Position numbers and translations under genes: made by a program. The notes beneath the pieces are model-generated. The model worked only from the letters and a program-made list of their open reading frames with translations. It made no database searches and had not been told where the DNA came from. From Zongyangia gallinarum (GTDB lineage: Bacteria > Bacillota > Clostridia > Oscillospirales > Ruminococcaceae), in contig CAJFQY010000001.1 of assembly GCA_904419315.1 (NCBI GenBank), positions 1-64,000 on the forward strand: a stretch of DNA of 64,000 nt, written 5' to 3'. Below, one piece after another: positions 51,228-61,555 of the stretch; position 1 is the stretch's first letter; every line of letters begins with the position of its first letter.

Positions 51228-51264
51228 AAAAAAATCACGGGCCGGAAATGATGTTTCCGGCCCG
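51228..51264 (-). terminator. Terminator of ypeB
   Basis: An 11-bp perfect stem (51238-51248 with 51254-51264) followed on the minus strand by a run of seven T. Confidence 0.88.
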
Positions 51265-51284
51265 CGCTGTCCCTTTTTATTTTA

Positions 51285-52625
51285 TTATACGGTCAGCACC
51301 CCGTTATCCGATTCGATGAGGATCAGCACCTGTTCCTCCGCGCCGGTGGCGGCGTTGATATAGACCAGGACCTTCTGCCCTTCCCTGCCCTCGCAGAGAA
51401 ATTCATAGCAATAGGCCTCATTCATGCCGCTGGTGGGGATGACGGCCATATTCTGGGACTGGACGGTAAGGGAGGGGCTGAGGATTTCCCTTGCCGTAGT
51501 ATCTGTCAGCATGGGGGCGGAAAACTCCCGCTCCTGGTGGTTCATCAGATACCCTCTGGCGTCAAAAAAGACCACGCTGCCGGTATCCAGCGCCACCCCC
51601 ACCTTGACCAGGTCGGGATAACAGATGACGCCGTCCTGCTCATAGGCGAAATTCATGGTACAGATGCCGTTTGCCACCTCGTAATAGCTGTCCTTCATGG
51701 AGCCCATCCCCACCTTCTCCAGATATTCCCAGGCGATGGTGAAGGCGTTATCCACCGACTTTTCTGGATCGCCTACGTCGCGGCTTACCCTCATATAGCA
51801 GAGATACCCGCCCTGCTTGGTGACGCCTACATTGATGTTTTCCCCAGAGAAGCAGTAGAGGGGCATTTTGGAGTTTTCATCCGGCGCGTCGGAAAGGGCC
51901 TCGGGATCCACCATGGCCGCTGCGGCCGCTTTTTTCAGGGCGGCGGCCCGGGTAACGGTACTCTGCCCCTGGGTCATCACCGGTGTCCGGTCGGTGAGAT
52001 GGTCGGAGAAGGGGCCGTCATAGATGAGTTTGGGATAGCTGGTGAAGCCCTCCTCCATCTCCTCAAAGCCGGAGCCTAGGGTGGCGACGCCGGGATCGTC
52101 GGTATCCTCTTGGTCGGAGTAGTCGGCCAGCTCTCCCAGGGCGGTGCCGCTGGTGTTAATATAGTCGTCCAGGCTGAGAAGGTCATTGCCCAGGGTCTGG
52201 GCGTAGTCGATCATGCTCTCGAAGCTCTCCCGTTCATCTAAACTGAGATCCTGCCCCTCCATGGACTTCTTGGAAAGGGCCATGGAAAAGTCGCCGACCT
52301 GGGAGAGGAAGCGGTAGGTGTTTTCCAGATGAAGCTCCCCCACCGGCAGGCTGGAAAGGCAGGATTTGGCGGAGGCCGCGTCCTTCCAGAGCTGGGCGGA
52401 GATCATGGAGAGCTGGGCCGGCGTTCCCACATAAGTGCCCTTGAGGAGGGTGTTCTGAATGTTGCCCATCAGGCTGGTCAGCTCATCCAGGGATTTACGG
52501 TAGCTGCTCTCCAGAGCGTTCTGATATTGTATGGCATGGTAATTGCCCCGAAAGGCGCTGATGCCCAGCACCAAAAACAGGGCGGTGAGATAGCTGATGA
52601 TGCGGATCATGGTACGTTTTTTCAT
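51285..52625 (-). CDS. ypeB: Germination protein YpeB
   Basis: 446 residues from the ATG at 52625 (GGAAGG). One N-terminal membrane segment (about 7-24), a helical ectodomain (about 30-210), then repeated PepSY-type domains (about 240-440). YpeB partners the cortex-lytic enzyme SleB in spores, each stabilising the other. No sleB gene is adjacent here, unlike the usual sleB-ypeB pair, so SleB must be elsewhere or replaced. Its presence marks the host as an endospore former. Confidence 0.88.
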   Translation of the reverse strand: MKKRTMIRIISYLTALFLVLGISAFRGNYHAIQYQNALESSYRKSLDELTSLMGNIQNTLLKGTYVGTPAQLSMISAQLWKDAASAKSCLSSLPVGELHLENTYRFLSQVGDFSMALSKKSMEGQDLSLDERESFESMIDYAQTLGNDLLSLDDYINTSGTALGELADYSDQEDTDDPGVATLGSGFEEMEEGFTSYPKLIYDGPFSDHLTDRTPVMTQGQSTVTRAAALKKAAAAAMVDPEALSDAPDENSKMPLYCFSGENINVGVTKQGGYLCYMRVSRDVGDPEKSVDNAFTIAWEYLEKVGMGSMKDSYYEVANGICTMNFAYEQDGVICYPDLVKVGVALDTGSVVFFDARGYLMNHQEREFSAPMLTDTTAREILSPSLTVQSQNMAVIPTSGMNEAYCYEFLCEGREGQKVLVYINAATGAEEQVLILIESDNGVLTV

Positions 52626-52704
52626 GAAAGACTTCCTTCCCGTCACGGATTTATCACTATATTTTCCTTTTTTATTACAAATATGTAAAATGAGGCGGGT
52701 TTGT

Positions 52705-52733
52705 TTGAACTTGGGGGGCATCTGGTGTATAAT
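52705..52733 (+). promoter_or_regulatory. Promoter of the cysteine desulfurase-thiI-sortase unit
   Basis: TTGAAC (52705-52710), 17-base spacer, TATAAT (52728-52733). The leader carries the small hairpin CGCTTTTTTGGCAAAAAAGCG (about 52750-52770). Confidence 0.8.
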
Positions 52734-52793
52734 GTCTTTGTTTACGACACGCTTTTTTGGCAAAAAAGCGGGATAGGTGGGAATTATTTTTTT

Positions 52794-53948
52794 ATGGAAT
52801 GCTATCTGGACAATGGGGCGACAACGGCGGTATCCCCGTCAGCGGTGGCGGCGGCAAAGCGCGCCATGGAGGAAGTTTGGGGCAATCCCTCTTCCCTGCA
52901 CCGGCGGGGGATCGACGCCTTTTTGCTTTTGCAGCAGTGCCGGGAAACGGTCGCCGGTGTGCTGGGCTGCGACCGGGAGGAAGTGACCTTTACCTCCGGC
53001 GCCACCGAAAGCAATAACCTGGCCCTTTTCGGCGCCGCCCGGGCCAAAAAGCGGCGGGGCAACCGGATTGTCACCACCGCCTTTGAGCATTCCTCGGTGA
53101 TCGCCGCGGCCGAGAAGCTGGAAACAGAGGGCTTTGAGGTGGTCTTTGTCCCGCCGGAGCCGGACGGCACCCTGCCGGCGGAAAAAATTGCCCAGGCCGT
53201 GGATGAAAACACCATCCTGGTCAGCACTATGCTGGTGAACAACGAACTGGGCACCGTGTTGGATATTCCCAAAATCGGACGGCTGATCCGCCGGAAGAAT
53301 AAAGAGGTGCTCTTTCACTGCGATGGGGTCCAGGCGTTTTGCAAGATCCCCTTCAAAGTTTCCCGCTTGGGGGTGGACCTTATGTCGGTGAGCGCCCACA
53401 AAATCCACGGGCCCAAAGGGGTGGGCGCCCTTTATGTGAAAAAAGGGGTACGGATCCAGCCCCTCCTCTACGGCGGCGCGCAGGAGAAGAAGCTGCGCCC
53501 CGGCACCGAAGGGGTGCCCATGATCGCCGCCTTCGCGGCGGCGGCTCAGGAATCGGCCCAAAAGATGCTCCCCTCCCAAGAGAAGGTGGCGGAGCTTAAC
53601 CGGGTCCTGCGGGAGCGGCTTGCCGCCCTGGATGGGGTGGTGCTCAACTCCCCGGCAGACGCCTCGCCCTATATCCTCAACCTATCGGTTTTGGGAATCA
53701 GGTCTGAGATCATGCTCCATGCCCTGGAGGAGCAGGGCATCTATGTATCCTCCGGCTCGGCCTGTGCCAAGGGGGAGCCCAGCCATGTCCTCTCCGCCAT
53801 GGGGATGGAACGGAGACGGGCAGACAGCGCCCTGCGGATCAGCTTCACCTATGAAAGCACCATGGAAGAGGTGGAGATGCTGGTGGAAACGTTGACCTCC
53901 CTCATCCCCCGTTTCCGGCAGGGAAAGAAAGGAACTGTACACATATGA
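52794..53948 (+). CDS. Cysteine desulfurase (NifS/IscS-type)
   Basis: 384 residues from the ATG at 52794; upstream codons would extend it but lack a site (the GGTGGGA is only moderately placed). YLDNGATT near the start, PLP lysine in VSAHKIHGPKG (about 196-206) and the sulfur-carrying Cys in SSGSACAKGEP (about 318-328). It supplies persulfide sulfur. Overlap with thiI (ATGA) and ThiI's known use of such desulfurases indicate that it feeds tRNA 4-thiouridine synthesis here. Confidence 0.92.
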   Translation: MECYLDNGATTAVSPSAVAAAKRAMEEVWGNPSSLHRRGIDAFLLLQQCRETVAGVLGCDREEVTFTSGATESNNLALFGAARAKKRRGNRIVTTAFEHSSVIAAAEKLETEGFEVVFVPPEPDGTLPAEKIAQAVDENTILVSTMLVNNELGTVLDIPKIGRLIRRKNKEVLFHCDGVQAFCKIPFKVSRLGVDLMSVSAHKIHGPKGVGALYVKKGVRIQPLLYGGAQEKKLRPGTEGVPMIAAFAAAAQESAQKMLPSQEKVAELNRVLRERLAALDGVVLNSPADASPYILNLSVLGIRSEIMLHALEEQGIYVSSGSACAKGEPSHVLSAMGMERRRADSALRISFTYESTMEEVEMLVETLTSLIPRFRQGKKGTVHI

Positions 53949-55117
53949 ATGAAATCATCCTCCTCAAATACGGGGAGATTGCCCTGAAAGGGCTGAATAA
54001 ATCGGTATTTGAATCCATGCTCATGAAGACCTGCCGCCGCAGGGTCCGGGATTTGGGCGAGTTTAAAATCTACAAATCCCAGTCCACCATGTACTGCGAG
54101 CCGGTGAGCCCCGACGCCGATATCGACGGCGCTTTCGACCGCCTCTCCAAGGTGTTCGGCTTTGCGGGGATTGCCCGGGCCGCGGTGGTGGAAAAGGATT
54201 TTTCCAAAATCCAGGAGACGGCGGCGGAGTATCTGGCCGACCAGCTGGAGGAAATCGAAACCTTTAAGGTGGAAGCCAAGCGCTCTGATAAGAGCTTTCC
54301 CATGAAGTCGCCGGAAATCTGCGCGGAACTGGGAGGCTATCTGCTGGAAAAATTCCCCCATCTCCGGGTGGATGTCCACCATCCCGACCTGACGGTGACG
54401 GTGGAGGTCCGGGACTACGCGGCTTATGTCCGGGGGGAACAGCTGCCCGGCGCCGGCGGCATGCCCATTGGCTCGGCGGGCAAAGGAATGCTGCTGATCT
54501 CCGGCGGCATCGACTCCCCTGTGGCCGGCTATATGATGGCCCGCCGGGGGCTGGAGCTGACGGCCATCCACTTTGTCAGCCCTCCCTACACCAGCGATAT
54601 GGCCCGGCACAAGGTGCTGGACCTGGTGAAAAAGATGTGTGCTTACTCGGGGAGAATCACCACCCTGGTGGTCCCCTTTACCCATATTCAAGAGGAAATC
54701 CGGGACAAATGCGCCGAGGAATACTTTACTGTCATTATGCGCCGGTATATGATGAAAATCGCCCAGATCGCGGCGGAACGCTACGGCTGTGAGGCCCTCA
54801 TCACCGGGGAAAGCGTAGGCCAGGTGGCCAGTCAGACCATCCCGGCCATTGCCTGCACCGATGTGGCCACCCAGCTGCCGGTGCTGCGTCCCCTCATCGG
54901 CATGGATAAGGATGAGATCGTCACCATCGCCAGAAAGATCGACACCTTTGAGACCTCCATCCTTCCCTATGAGGATTGCTGTACTGTATTTACCCCCAAG
55001 CATCCCCGTACCCGTCCCAAGCTGGCCTCCATCCTCCACGAAGAAGAGGCGCTGGAGGAACAGGTTCTCATTGACGAGGCGGTAGCGGGCATGGAACAGA
55101 TTACAATTAGCATATAA
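53945..55117 (+). CDS. thiI: tRNA 4-thiouridine synthase ThiI, rhodanese-less form
   Basis: 390 residues, start overlapping the desulfurase stop. N-terminal ferredoxin-like and THUMP domains (about 1-165), then the PP-loop ATPase domain with SGGIDSPVAGYMM (about 180-192). The C-terminal rhodanese domain of E. coli ThiI is absent, as in most Firmicutes, where the desulfurase passes sulfur directly. It thiolates U8 of tRNAs, a UV sensor, and can serve thiamine synthesis. A 44-base gap leads to the CinA-sortase gene. Confidence 0.93.
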   Translation: MNEIILLKYGEIALKGLNKSVFESMLMKTCRRRVRDLGEFKIYKSQSTMYCEPVSPDADIDGAFDRLSKVFGFAGIARAAVVEKDFSKIQETAAEYLADQLEEIETFKVEAKRSDKSFPMKSPEICAELGGYLLEKFPHLRVDVHHPDLTVTVEVRDYAAYVRGEQLPGAGGMPIGSAGKGMLLISGGIDSPVAGYMMARRGLELTAIHFVSPPYTSDMARHKVLDLVKKMCAYSGRITTLVVPFTHIQEEIRDKCAEEYFTVIMRRYMMKIAQIAAERYGCEALITGESVGQVASQTIPAIACTDVATQLPVLRPLIGMDKDEIVTIARKIDTFETSILPYEDCCTVFTPKHPRTRPKLASILHEEEALEEQVLIDEAVAGMEQITISI

Positions 55118-55161
55118 TTGCATTTATATAACATTACGTATATCGAAGGAGGCGGAAGTTG

Positions 55162-57687
55162 ATGACCGCATATCTCATCGGTGCCGGTGAGGAACAGCTG
55201 CTGGGCAGCCTGGCGGGAAGCCAGGCGAAAAACCTGCTCAAGGAGCTGGAAACCATCGGGATCCATGTGCAGGGACAGGCCAGCGCGGCGGGGAGCCAGC
55301 AGAAGCTGGTATCGCTGCTCACAACGGCCCTGCCCAAAAGCGACGTCATCATCATCACCGGGAAAATCGGCCCGGGTGAGGATGACTTTGCCCGGGAGAT
55401 TGTCTGCCGGGGGCTGGGAATGCAGCTGGAGCTGGATTCCACCCAACTGCGGATCCTGGAGGACAAATGCGAACAGCGGGGCGCTATGATGCCCCCATCC
55501 TATAAGAAGCTGGCTATGATTCCCAGAGGAGCTACGGTGTTCCCCAATACCATTGGGATGACGCCGGGTTTTGCCATGGTCAAAGGCCATCAAAGCGTCA
55601 TTATGCTGCCCGGTACGCCGGGGGAATATCTGCCCATGCTCATCCATGAGGTTTTCCCCTTCCTGGCCAGAAGAAGCCAGGCCCAGGTGGCATCCAGGAC
55701 CATCGCCCTGATGAACCTGGATGGGGAAGGCGCAGCCAAACAATTGGGGGAACTGGCCGCCCGTCAGAACCCAGCAGTCTGCGTCTATGAAAAAGAGGGG
55801 CAGCCCTTTATCCGGGTGACTGCCGCGGCCTCCACCATGGGGGAAGCCCAATCCATGGCGGTGCCGGTGGTAAAATCCATCGTTGCCAGATTGGAGCCTT
55901 ATGTCTGCGGCATCGACGCGGCTTCCATGGAGGAAGCCTTTGTCAGACGCCTGCATAAAGAGCAGATGACGGTGGCCACCGCTGAGCTGGGTACCGGCGG
56001 CATGCTCAAACGCCGCCTTTCTGGAGTGGCAGGGGCCGCTGCCGTCTATGGTTTTGGCATTATGGCAAATTCTGACCGGGCCCGGCACCAGGTGCTGGGC
56101 ATCCCGGAGAAGATACTGAAAAAATACGGCGAATACAGTCCCCAGGCCGCCGCGGCCATGGCCATTGGCGCCAGGGAAGCGGGCGAAGCCCATCTGGGAC
56201 TGGCTGCCGTCTGTGCTGAAGGCGGCGGCGGGGAAAGTCTGCCCGGCATGACCTATGTGGCGGTTTCCGATGGGGAAAACGTCTGGGTTAAGCAAACGAG
56301 CGCCGCCAACCATCGGAAAAACGCGCCTGTCATTAAAAGCGCCGCCGCTACAGCGGCCATGGCCTTGGGCCAGGAGTATCTGCTGGACGGTGAGGAGCTG
56401 AAGAAGACCGGTACCCCCGTGGCATCGGCCTTGGCCAGCAAGGTCCGGGTGCTGGAGCAGGGCAGTAAAGCTTCTTCCGCTCCCGGGGTGAAAAAGCCCT
56501 GGTATAAGCGGCTGGCTGCCACCTTCCTCCCGCAGAAAGGGGATACCATGAGAGATAAAATCCGTAAGATTATTTTACTGCTGTCGGTCATTGTCTTCGC
56601 GGCGTCGGCCATCTATATCGGTAGCTACTTCTATGAATCCTATCACAATAAACAGCTCAATGAGAACCTGAGCCAGCTGCTGGGCACCGGTGAGGTCCCC
56701 GACGGCTATCCCGATGATTATTTGGCGGAGTTCGCGGCTCTCTATGAACAGAATCCGGATATTGCCGGATGGCTTTCCATTGACGGCACCATTGTGGACT
56801 ACCCTGTGATGCAGACCGAAAAGGACGACGGGGAATACTACCTGCGCCGGGACTTTACCGGAGCCAGCAACCAGCACGGCGTTCCCTTTGTGGATGAGCG
56901 GGTGGATCAGAAAGCCCCCAGCACCAACACCATCATCTTCGGCCACAACATGAAGGACGGCCAGATGTTCGGAGAACTGATCAACTACCGGGATCTGGAA
57001 TACTATAAGCAGCATCCTGTCATCAACTATGACTCGGTTTACCGGGAAGGACAGTATAAGATCATCTCCATCTTTATCACCAACACCCTGCCGGAGCACG
57101 GACCAGTGTTTGATTACCACAACTTTATCAACGCCACCAGTGAGGAGAATATGGCCCAGTTCCTCAACCAGCTGAGCCTGCGCACCATTATCAACACCGG
57201 TGTGGATGTGAACACCAGCGATACCCTCCTGACCCTTTCCACCTGTACCTACGAGTTTAATGAGGCCCGTTTTGTGGTAGTAGCCCGCCGGGTCCGGGAG
57301 GGAGAGGATCCCACGGTGGATGTCTCCCAGGCGACAGTCAATCCCCAGCCTCTCTACCCCGACGTGTGGTATGAGCTCTACGGCGGCACCAAGCCAGAGG
57401 GCGCTGTGAATATGGTCATCGGCACCACCGAGGCGCCTCCCACCACCACCCTGCCGCAGACCACCCGCCCGCCGGAGCAGACCAATCCTCCTCAAACTAC
57501 TACCACAACAACTACTACGACGACAACAACACCTCCTGAAACTACCACCACAACAACTACTACAACAACAACGACACCACCTGAAACTACTACAACGACT
57601 ACGCCGCCTCAGACGCCTCCCCCAGATACTTCGTCAGAGGAGACGGAGTCCCCGCCTGAATCAGAGGAACCGCCCACCATTGGGTAA
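55162..57687 (+). CDS. CinA-like/class B sortase fusion protein
   Basis: 841 residues from the ATG at 55162 (GAAGGAGG, 8-base spacing). Residues about 1-170 resemble the CinA molybdopterin-binding-like domain (DVIIITGKIGPGEDDFAREI, VIMLPGTPGEYLPML), with its usual GDE motif lost. Residues about 260-375 match the CinA C-terminal deamidase domain, but the usual ESCTGG is AELGTGG (274-280), so the catalytic Ser and Cys are missing. Residues about 465-490 are a membrane segment. Then comes a class B sortase with His595 (IIFGH), Cys695 (TLSTC) and Arg703. The tail (about 760-841) is Thr/Pro repeats and acidic Ser/Glu. An internal ATG at 56548 (Met463) has an AAAGGGG site and could give a stand-alone sortase. 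Confidence 0.85.
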   Translation: MTAYLIGAGEEQLLGSLAGSQAKNLLKELETIGIHVQGQASAAGSQQKLVSLLTTALPKSDVIIITGKIGPGEDDFAREIVCRGLGMQLELDSTQLRILEDKCEQRGAMMPPSYKKLAMIPRGATVFPNTIGMTPGFAMVKGHQSVIMLPGTPGEYLPMLIHEVFPFLARRSQAQVASRTIALMNLDGEGAAKQLGELAARQNPAVCVYEKEGQPFIRVTAAASTMGEAQSMAVPVVKSIVARLEPYVCGIDAASMEEAFVRRLHKEQMTVATAELGTGGMLKRRLSGVAGAAAVYGFGIMANSDRARHQVLGIPEKILKKYGEYSPQAAAAMAIGAREAGEAHLGLAAVCAEGGGGESLPGMTYVAVSDGENVWVKQTSAANHRKNAPVIKSAAATAAMALGQEYLLDGEELKKTGTPVASALASKVRVLEQGSKASSAPGVKKPWYKRLAATFLPQKGDTMRDKIRKIILLLSVIVFAASAIYIGSYFYESYHNKQLNENLSQLLGTGEVPDGYPDDYLAEFAALYEQNPDIAGWLSIDGTIVDYPVMQTEKDDGEYYLRRDFTGASNQHGVPFVDERVDQKAPSTNTIIFGHNMKDGQMFGELINYRDLEYYKQHPVINYDSVYREGQYKIISIFITNTLPEHGPVFDYHNFINATSEENMAQFLNQLSLRTIINTGVDVNTSDTLLTLSTCTYEFNEARFVVVARRVREGEDPTVDVSQATVNPQPLYPDVWYELYGGTKPEGAVNMVIGTTEAPPTTTLPQTTRPPEQTNPPQTTTTTTTTTTTTPPETTTTTTTTTTTTPPETTTTTTPPQTPPPDTSSEETESPPESEEPPTIG

Positions 57688-57728
57688 AGGAAGCCCCGCT
57701 TATAAAAGCGGGGCTTCCTTTTATCTTT
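57687..57728 (+). terminator. Terminator after the CinA-sortase gene
   Basis: A 15-bp stem (57687-57701 with 57706-57720), AAT-type loop, then TTATCTTT. Confidence 0.88.
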
Positions 57729-57838
57729 GCAAAATAGGAAGATTTTCTTCCTCCATCTATGGTATAATAACAAGGAATCCAGAAAAGGGCGTCTCGGCGC
57801 AGAAGATGCCCCAATTCACCGTAAAAGGCGGGGATGGA

Positions 57839-58390
57839 ATGCAGCGGCATAACGTAACGGTCATTGACTTTGGGAAGGGGAAACCACCGAAAAAGCGGCC
57901 CTGGGGAAAGATCATCCTCTTCTCCCTTTTGGGTTTGATTGTGGCGGCCCTTGGGGCGGTCATCGCGGTTTTTTCTTTGCTTCCCAGTCTGACGTCGGAT
58001 GAGATCAACCAATATGTAGCGCCCCCAGGCGGATCCCTGGCCTTTTCGGATGTACTGGGCCAGATCCCTCTGGAAGATGTAGAGTGGGAGGAAGGATCCC
58101 TCCTTCAGGAGGAACTTCCAGACGCCACATTGACCGGTGTAGGGCTGTGGGGTTACAACAGCCTCCTTCGGGCCGGGGACCGGGTGATGGAGTTGGGAGA
58201 AGCGGTCTCTCATACCTCCTCTCCCCTGTTGGATAATCCCCAGGTGTGGAGCCGGCTGGAACTGGTGGCCTATAAGGAAAAGGTTTACCTGATCAAATAC
58301 TTCCCCTCCTTTTATAGCCGGGACAATGTGTCCTGCTATGAGGTGGTGGACGGCTGGGAGATGCTGGATGTCATTGAAAGCCTAGAGTAA
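57839..58390 (+). CDS. Small membrane-anchored protein, unknown function
   Basis: 183 residues from the ATG at 57839 (GGCGGGGA). A basic N-terminus (GKGKPPKKRPWGK) and one membrane segment (about 27-51) precede an extracellular part rich in Asp, Glu and Leu. There are no Cys pairs or known motifs. It lies after the sortase terminator, with a TATAAT (57763-57768) as likely -10 box, so it is a separate unit. It could be a lipid- or wall-associated accessory protein, but this is only positional. Confidence 0.58.
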   Translation: MQRHNVTVIDFGKGKPPKKRPWGKIILFSLLGLIVAALGAVIAVFSLLPSLTSDEINQYVAPPGGSLAFSDVLGQIPLEDVEWEEGSLLQEELPDATLTGVGLWGYNSLLRAGDRVMELGEAVSHTSSPLLDNPQVWSRLELVAYKEKVYLIKYFPSFYSRDNVSCYEVVDGWEMLDVIESLE

Positions 58391-58395
58391 AGAAA

Positions 58396-58424
58396 AAAGC
58401 GGAGGGGCCTCCTCCGCTTTAATA
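58396..58424 (+). terminator. Terminator of the small membrane-protein gene
   Basis: A 10-bp stem (58396-58405 with 58411-58420) followed by AATAAAAG. Confidence 0.65.
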
Positions 58425-58430
58425 AAAGAA

Positions 58431-58462
58431 AAAGGGACGCGGTTTTTTCCGCGTCCCTTTTT
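58431..58462. terminator. Terminator facing ppdK
   Basis: A 12-bp perfect stem (58431-58442 with 58449-58460) with T-runs on both strands; the probable terminator of the minus-strand ppdK gene. Confidence 0.78.
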
Positions 58463-58491
58463 CGGTTGTGTATCTATTTCAGGATCGTAGC

Positions 58492-61128
<2,637 letters not shown>

Positions 61129-61425
61129 TGGTAATCTACCTCCTGAAATATTGATTGCCTCTGGTTTGGCAAAAACGGCGGAAACGCATACACAAAACGC
61201 TGCCCGCCGCATTTCACACTCCTGATGGGCCGCCTCCCACAGGGGGAAACCACCCAAAGACGGTCCAAAAAACGGCATTCTCATGCCATTTTTCGGACCC
61301 AGGACAGGCTCAATTATTAGTATAACAAATTCAATGGGAGTTTTCCATATTTTTGAGAAGATTTTTCTCAAATTTATTTGTTTTGTGGGAAATACCTGGT
61401 TTTCTGCTCAATTTCAAAGAAACCC
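61129..61425 (-). other. ppdK leader with large imperfect hairpin and upstream palindrome
   Basis: The 300 bases upstream of ppdK hold no gene. A TATACT at 61324-61319 is the likely -10 box. The predicted leader has a stem of about 17 bp with two mismatches (61262-61299, GGTCC...GGACC, 4-base loop), and a palindrome TTGAGAA...TTCTCAA lies upstream (about 61353-61372), as for a regulator site. Confidence 0.5.
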
Positions 61426-61454
61426 TTGCAAATTGGCCGGAAAGTTGCCATAAT
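61426..61454 (+). promoter_or_regulatory. Promoter of glmU
   Basis: TTGCAA (61426-61431), 17-base spacer, CATAAT (61449-61454), about 100 bases before the gene. Confidence 0.65.
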
Positions 61455-61555
61455 ATTTAATGTAAACAATTGCGCCCATCTGCCGGCTTTGGGAAAAGAA
61501 ACTGGCAGAGAGCTTTAAAAAACATAGGATTAAAGATTAAGGGGAGGCGGATGGA

